DNA from: Montanilutibacter psychrotolerans | GTDB lineage: Bacteria > Pseudomonadota > Gammaproteobacteria > Xanthomonadales > Xanthomonadaceae | DNA: 64,000 nt | Direction of reading: 5' to 3' | Assembly: GCF_003719825.1 (NCBI RefSeq) | Contig: NZ_RIBS01000003.1 | Location: 372,001 to 436,000, forward strand | In this document: positions 60,006-64,000 of the stretch, piece after piece | Numbering within the stretch: position 1 is the stretch's first letter | How the letters are laid out: each line of letters starts with the position of its first letter | Translations under genes and position numbers: made by a program | Notes under the pieces: model-generated | Database searches by the model: none | What the model saw: only the letters and a program-made list of their open reading frames with translations | Told to the model about the DNA's origin: nothing

Positions 60006-60515
60006 TCACTCAGCCGATTGGGCGGACGCCAGTCTCTCAACGAAAGGTGCGGAACGAAGCGCACCTTCCATCCGCCACAGTGCCGCAAGGACATCCGCAT
60101 CGGCGTCTTTCGCCAGCTTTTTGTAGGCGGCGTCGAACACGTCGTGAAGCTCGATCATCCGGTCCGCCTCGCGCTCCCCTGCCCGGGTCAGGGAGACGAC
60201 GGTGCGCCGGCGGTCGTCCGGATCGCTTCGTGTTTTCACCATCCGTTGCTGTTCGAGCTGCTTGATCCACCCGATCACCAGCGGGTGCGATTGCCGTATG
60301 GCGGTGGCGATCTCGGTGACCGAGCGCGGGCCGTGGCGGCGCAGCAGATGCAACGTCGACGCGGTGCGTGGCGCCACTTTCAGCCCGACGGCGGGATACC
60401 ACTGCTCACAACCTTGCACGATCTCGTCTGAGAGGCGGCGCATCAGGTGAGCGAGGAAGAACACGCCCTCCGAGCGGATGAAATCCGCGGCCTCTTCCAC
60501 CTTGGATGTGTCCAT
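60006..60515 (-). CDS. MarR-family transcriptional regulator
   Basis: A 169-residue winged-helix regulator: HTH GPRSVTEIATAIRQSHPLVIGWIKQLEQQRMV at about residues 62-93 and wing DPDDRRRTVVSLTRAG. The start at 60515 has an AAGGGG site 7 nt upstream. It is divergent from the DUF5694 gene, and a 20-bp perfect palindrome lies 20 bp upstream of its start, so autoregulation and control of the neighbour are likely. Confidence 0.9.
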   Translation of the reverse strand: MDTSKVEEAADFIRSEGVFFLAHLMRRLSDEIVQGCEQWYPAVGLKVAPRTASTLHLLRRHGPRSVTEIATAIRQSHPLVIGWIKQLEQQRMVKTRSDPDDRRRTVVSLTRAGEREADRMIELHDVFDAAYKKLAKDADADVLAALWRMEGALRSAPFVERLASAQSAE

Positions 60516-60535
60516 TGCGCGTGCCCCTTGACGAT

Positions 60536-60555
60536 ATATGTAAATACTTACATAT
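60536..60555. promoter_or_regulatory. Perfect palindromic MarR-type operator
   Basis: Arms ATATGTAA and TTACATAT are 8-bp perfect inverted repeats with a 4-bp ATAC spacer in an AT-rich patch that stands out from the surrounding DNA. It lies between the marR start and the divergent DUF5694 gene. Confidence 0.75.
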
Positions 60556-60641
60556 TTTCCGCGGACCGAGAATGACCTCGCATCGGCCTCAGCAACGAGC
60601 TCGCCGCCATCGCGTGCGTGGCCAATCAAGGGAGTGTGTTT

Positions 60642-61706
60642 GTGAATGTACTGCTCACTGCAGTGGCAGGAATCCTGGCAAGCGTTTGCGCAGCACCCGC
60701 CTTTGCGCAGTTCGATATTGCCGAATTGAACGGGAGCCAGGCAGGCCCGCGCACCCAGATCGCCGTGTTGGGGAGCCCGCACCTGTCCGGGATGGCGGAG
60801 ACCTTCAAACCGGAATCGCTCGCGCCCTTGCTTGATCACCTGCAAGCCTTCAAGCCCGACGTCATCACGATCGAGGCGTTGCCCGGCGAGAGTTGCGAGC
60901 TGCTGACACGCTATTCCAGCATCTACCCCGGGGCCGCCGACTACTGCAGCAGCACGGAAATCGCGCGCAAGGCGACCGGTCTGGATACGGCAGCCGCCAT
61001 CGTGCAGGTACAGGAAGCCTTTGCGACGTGGCCCGAAGCACCGACGCCCGCGCAACGCCGACACATGGTGAGCCTGCTGGCTGCGGCGAACGACCGCGCC
61101 TCCGCCCTGGTGCAATGGCTGCAGTTGCCGGCCACGGAACGGCATGCCGGCGATGGCGTGGATCAGGCCCTTGCCGAACTGATGGGAAAGATCAGCCGCG
61201 CCCGCAACGAGAACTACCTCGTCGGTGCCACGCTCGCGGCAAGGCTGGGATTGCAGCGGGTGTACGCCATCGACGATCACAGCGCGGACAGTGTCGGTGC
61301 GGGCGCGGGCCCGGGCTATGAAGCGGCGATACAAGCGATCTGGGCGAACAGCCAGTTTCCGCACGCAAAGCAAGCCCAGGCTCTGGAACAGGCAGCGGAC
61401 ATGTTGGCGCTGTACCGCTTCCTCAATCAACCGAAGGTCATGCGCTCGGCGATCGAGGGCGACTTCGGCGCTGCGTTGAAGGACGCGTCAGCGGCCCGTT
61501 ACGGTCGGCAGTACGTCGCGTGGTGGGAAACGCGCAACCTGCGCATGGTGGCCAACATTCGCAGCGCCTCGGGCAACCACCCGGGCGGCCGCGTCCTGGC
61601 CATCGTCGGCGCGTCGCACCGGCCCTACTTCGACGCCTACCTCAGGCTCATGCACGACGTGGAAGTGGTCGACGTAATGACATTGCTGGAACGCCCTGAA
61701 TCCTGA
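60642..61706 (+). CDS. Secreted DUF5694 (TraB-like) protein
   Basis: A 354-residue exported protein. From the GTG at 60642 (with AAGGGAG 7 nt upstream) a signal peptide ends APAFA (about residue 22). The mature domain resembles DUF5694/TraB-like proteins: VLGSPHLSGM near 42, TIEALPGESCE near 74, YAIDDHSAD near 208 and IVGASHRPYFDAYLRLM near 325, with paired GxxH-type motifs. TraB relatives include metal-dependent peptidase-like folds; activity here is unknown. MarR control is likely. Confidence 0.82.
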   Translation: MNVLLTAVAGILASVCAAPAFAQFDIAELNGSQAGPRTQIAVLGSPHLSGMAETFKPESLAPLLDHLQAFKPDVITIEALPGESCELLTRYSSIYPGAADYCSSTEIARKATGLDTAAAIVQVQEAFATWPEAPTPAQRRHMVSLLAAANDRASALVQWLQLPATERHAGDGVDQALAELMGKISRARNENYLVGATLAARLGLQRVYAIDDHSADSVGAGAGPGYEAAIQAIWANSQFPHAKQAQALEQAADMLALYRFLNQPKVMRSAIEGDFGAALKDASAARYGRQYVAWWETRNLRMVANIRSASGNHPGGRVLAIVGASHRPYFDAYLRLMHDVEVVDVMTLLERPES

Positions 61707-61818
61707 TGCGACCGGGCCCGGCATGTGGGCAAGCATGATTCCGATGCGCCGCCTCAGTGGCGAAGACAAGCCACAAGGCCTTCCGGGCAACCAATGGCCA
61801 CTCGGGCTAAAAACGTTC

Positions 61819-62973
61819 CTACTGCGTCATCTCTGGATCCGGACCGGGAATTACCACACTCGCCCAACTGGCTGTCCGTTTGCGGCGCACCAGGGCATGC
61901 AACGCTTCTTCGTCAGGCTCGCCCTTCTTCGTGAATTTGACAGGCGCTAAAACATAGAGCGCTACCTTGTCATCATCGGGGATGGTCTCTTTCTCAGTTT
62001 TCGTATCCCAGGCTTTGTCCACAACCACGAAAGCATCCACTCCGCCTGGCCAGGCCAGGTTGGCATACGTGGCATCGGAACGGCGAATCATGAAGCCTTC
62101 CGACAAAGGGCCACTATCGAACGTGTGGCGAGCAAGCAGAGTCAGCAACTCGACTGGGAACGCCCAAGGGCTGCATGGGGTATAGCCTTCTTGCGGTAAA
62201 GGCCAATCACCGGGCAGGCATGCGAACAATTCGGTACGGGGATTTTTGGCAAAAAGTCCGATGGTGAAGAGCAACTTGAACTTGCTCTTTCCATCAATGC
62301 AGCTGATCCGAAGCTCCAGACCTTCTTCGTTGGTGAAGGGACTCAGTTGCGCGGGCAGAACCCAGCCCGCGGTGTTGTGCACGAAAGCGACTATAGAACC
62401 GCCAAACTCCCCGGATCGGCCTTCGACAATGTCCATGACACTGGCCGCGCCTGACTTTATTAAGGTTGACGCAATCTCTGCAAATCCCCAGGCTTTGGCG
62501 ATGTCCAATGGCGCAGTATTCAGCCTGGTGTGCAGTCGATTAATGTTGGCATGGTGCTCTATAAGAAGGTTGACGACGTCCTGATGGCCAGAGGTAATCG
62601 CGTCAATCAAGGGGGTGGTGATGCCGGTAGGCCACCCGTCCACCAATGCACCCGCCTCAAGAAACCATTGGCATGTTTGTAGATGTCCATTGCTCGCGGC
62701 CACGGAAAGTGGCGTGCTATTGCCGCAACTGGCAGCAGGCTGGTCCAGCGCAATACCCATAGACACCAACACGCTGCAAATTCCGGTTTGACCTTGTTCG
62801 GCCGCCATGTGCAGCAGGGTCTCATGACCCTGAAGGCCATACATGGCCAAGTGCAACAGAACAGGATCCTTCTCAAGGCGCGCTTTCAGCGAATCTGCAT
62901 TTCCAGACGCGATGTCTGCGTGAATGGCAAGTAGAGTCGCGATGTTCTTTTGATAGATTTCTTCTGGGTTCAC
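61819..62973 (-). CDS. Ankyrin-repeat protein with C-terminal SUFU-like domain
   Basis: A 384-residue soluble protein. Residues about 15-170 hold four ankyrin repeats (GHETLLHMAAEQGQT, NSTPLSVAASNGHLQTCQWFLEAGA, TPLIDAITSGHQDVVNLLIEHHANIN, APLDIAKAWGFAEI). Residues about 180-370 resemble the suppressor-of-fused (SUFU) fold (ELFACLPGDWPL, PWAFPVELLTLLARH, VDAFVVVDKAW). Bacterial SUFU proteins are often immunity proteins of polymorphic toxins. The gene is clearly AT-richer than its neighbours and uses less biased codons, suggesting transfer. No cognate toxin is seen. Confidence 0.8.
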   Translation of the reverse strand: MNPEEIYQKNIATLLAIHADIASGNADSLKARLEKDPVLLHLAMYGLQGHETLLHMAAEQGQTGICSVLVSMGIALDQPAASCGNSTPLSVAASNGHLQTCQWFLEAGALVDGWPTGITTPLIDAITSGHQDVVNLLIEHHANINRLHTRLNTAPLDIAKAWGFAEIASTLIKSGAASVMDIVEGRSGEFGGSIVAFVHNTAGWVLPAQLSPFTNEEGLELRISCIDGKSKFKLLFTIGLFAKNPRTELFACLPGDWPLPQEGYTPCSPWAFPVELLTLLARHTFDSGPLSEGFMIRRSDATYANLAWPGGVDAFVVVDKAWDTKTEKETIPDDDKVALYVLAPVKFTKKGEPDEEALHALVRRKRTASWASVVIPGPDPEMTQ

Positions 62974-63139
62974 CTAAAGATACCTTTGTCATTTGAGTGG
63001 CAGCACCAGCATCAGATCACCGCCATAAGGCGCCGGGACAGACTCGATGGCTACGCTATCCGCCACGTCGTCCGCGTAGCGGGCCAAGATTCGCAGCCAT
63101 CGGCCGACGGCGGTACCAGAGACCCGACCCGCCGACGTG

Positions 63140-63313
63140 ATGGACCAACTCTTCGACCACCGGATGAATTCCCGCCGTTCCGTGAAGGGCTACTTCGCCA
63201 GGTGGCGTTCGATCGATCGTTGGCAGATGCAAGACGTCAACAATGTATTGCGCAGTAAATGCAGCCTTATGGGCTGGGAATCCAATCTTTTCGACCCGGA
63301 CATCTGCAATTGA
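63140..63313 (+). CDS. Short unassigned open frame at the accessory-region junction
   Basis: An ATG-initiated frame of 57 codons (MDQLFDHRMNSRRSVKGYF..., ending LFDPDICN) with less GC-biased codons than most of the window. The frame is open upstream to 63080. No family or signal is recognised. It may be a gene remnant brought in with the ankyrin-SUFU gene, or chance. Confidence 0.3.
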   Translation: MDQLFDHRMNSRRSVKGYFARWRSIDRWQMQDVNNVLRSKCSLMGWESNLFDPDICN

Positions 63314-63316
63314 GCC

Positions 63317-63827
63317 TTAGGGTGCCAGATCCAGTTTGGCAACGAGTTCCTCCGACCACGGTACGTCCAGCCGACGTGCAGTGGACGCAAGGCGTGCGCG
63401 GAAGCGCCTGCATGTAGGGCCGGGACACCTGACGCTCAAGGTGTCGCGCGCCGCGGACTCCGCGGCCACATTGATCGCGGGCAGCCGCGGTAGTTCGAAC
63501 GCGACAGCCACTCGCCGATCCACCGCATGTGAGCCTCCAGCTCGCCGAGCGGGTCATCGGCGCACTGCCGGGTCACCGCATCCCAGACCGACCAGGAGTC
63601 CACGTCCACGCGCTCGAGGAACGCGACGATCAGATCGGCCTTGGTCGGGAAGTACCGGTAGAGGCTGGCCTTGGCGACACCTCCTGGATCACCAGGTCGA
63701 CGCCGACAGGGCGTACCCCGCGTCGGTAGAACGGGCCCGAGGCCGTCTCGCGGAAGTGTTCGCGCAGAGATCTTGCGGCTTGGTACCGCTAGCGCTACGG
63801 CGGGCTTCGAGGCGGGCGGGAGGTCAT
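63317..63827 (-). pseudogene. Decayed TetR-family repressor (paralogue of the gene at 52331)
   Basis: Fragments of a TetR protein are spread over all three minus frames: GVRPVGVDLVIQE, VAKASLYRYFPTKADLIVAFLERVDVDSW, HMRWIGEWLSRSNYRGCP, INVAAES, LERQVSRPYMQAL and RRLDVPWSEELVAKL. The best ATG (63827) is followed by an in-frame TAG at codon 11. At least four frameshifts and a shortened C-terminus mean no functional protein unless the sequence here has many errors. Each fragment aligns with the intact TetR at 52331-52948. Confidence 0.85.
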
Positions 63828-63860
63828 GGGCGTGGGAGAGGCAAGATTCTTGTTGACAGG

Positions 63861-63903
63861 CTACAGACCTGTCTGTAGGTTTTGCTAAACAGACAGGTCT
63901 GTA
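63861..63903. promoter_or_regulatory. Paired TetR-type operators in the decayed locus
   Basis: CTACAGACCTGTCTGTAG at 63861-63878 and ACAGACAGGTCTGT at 63889-63902, centres 26 bp apart. They match the operators at 52256-52297 in sequence, number and spacing. Confidence 0.8.
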
Positions 63904-63924
63904 TCGCCCCTTCCGGAGAGATCC

Positions 63925-64000
63925 ATGAACCATCAGCACGTAGCCCCGGACGCGGTCCATGGCGCGACCGGGCACACCGAGCTTCGCCGCCACCATGGCA
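63925..64000 (+). pseudogene. Start of a second reductase copy, frameshifted and cut by the window end
   Basis: An ATG with GGAG 6 nt upstream begins MNHQHVAPDAVHGATGHT, whose GATGHT matches the nucleotide-binding site of the reductase at 51215-52234. After GHT the frame reads ELRRHHG; inserting one base would give GSFAATMA, in keeping with the family. A frameshift near 63977 is therefore likely. The rest lies beyond the window. Confidence 0.6.

Overview
The window is about 70% GC by eye, with dense coding, short intergenic gaps and strong G/C bias at third codon positions. Its gene content points to the gamma-proteobacterial family Lysobacteraceae (Xanthomonadaceae), probably a Lysobacter-like soil or water bacterium. 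The markers are a hpd-hmgA tyrosine pathway, GTAG-headed REP/BIME repeats, a two-gene E1 branched-chain or pyruvate dehydrogenase operon, TonB receptors and several small secreted proteins. This assignment is inferred from family content; no rRNA or tRNA gene was seen.

Region 1 (1-10.5 kb) is a catechol siderophore locus. Six minus-strand genes, each overlapping the next by 4 nt, encode EntC, EntE, EntB (isochorismatase plus aryl carrier), a free-standing NRPS condensation domain, a siderophore-interacting flavoreductase and EntA. Divergent from them are a TonB receptor, with a Fur-box-like site upstream, and an EamA-type exporter. There is no modular EntF-like synthetase, so a VibH-like transfer of dihydroxybenzoate to a soluble amine is the best reading.

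Region 2 (10.5-24.6 kb) holds an NAD(P)-binding epimerase-like protein, NhaA, a CaCA cation exchanger, a lipoprotein, hmgA and hpd separated by a 101-bp tandem BIME duplication, a divergent MarR regulator, a POT peptide transporter, tryptophan dioxygenase, and a 1206-residue secreted multidomain nuclease-like protein. Region 3 (25-29.5 kb) is an E1alpha-E1beta-SH3-E2 dehydrogenase operon with an unusual small SH3 protein inside it, followed by a frameshifted VOC gene.

Region 4 (29.5-44.2 kb) is mostly small housekeeping, stress and envelope genes: a GAF-GGDEF cyclase, cold-shock protein, GNAT, GFA, basic Arg/Tyr/Gly-rich secreted proteins, an EF-hand protein, lytic transglycosylase, AmpD-like amidase, small outer-membrane barrel and a metallo-beta-lactamase-fold protein. 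Region 5 (44.3-50.6 kb) is a coupled valine catabolic operon (mmsA, acyl-CoA dehydrogenase, enoyl-CoA hydratase, hydroxyisobutyryl-CoA hydrolase, mmsB) that runs into a frameshifted queH.

Region 6 (51-64 kb) is accessory. It has a divergent reductase/TetR pair with two palindromic operators, a fasciclin protein, a LysR/DJ-1 pair, a second iron-uptake set (TonB receptor, PepSY membrane protein, 62-aa membrane protein), a MarR/DUF5694 pair with a clean operator, and an AT-richer ankyrin-SUFU gene. The window ends in a decayed second copy of the reductase/TetR pair whose operators are still intact, spaced exactly as in the first copy.
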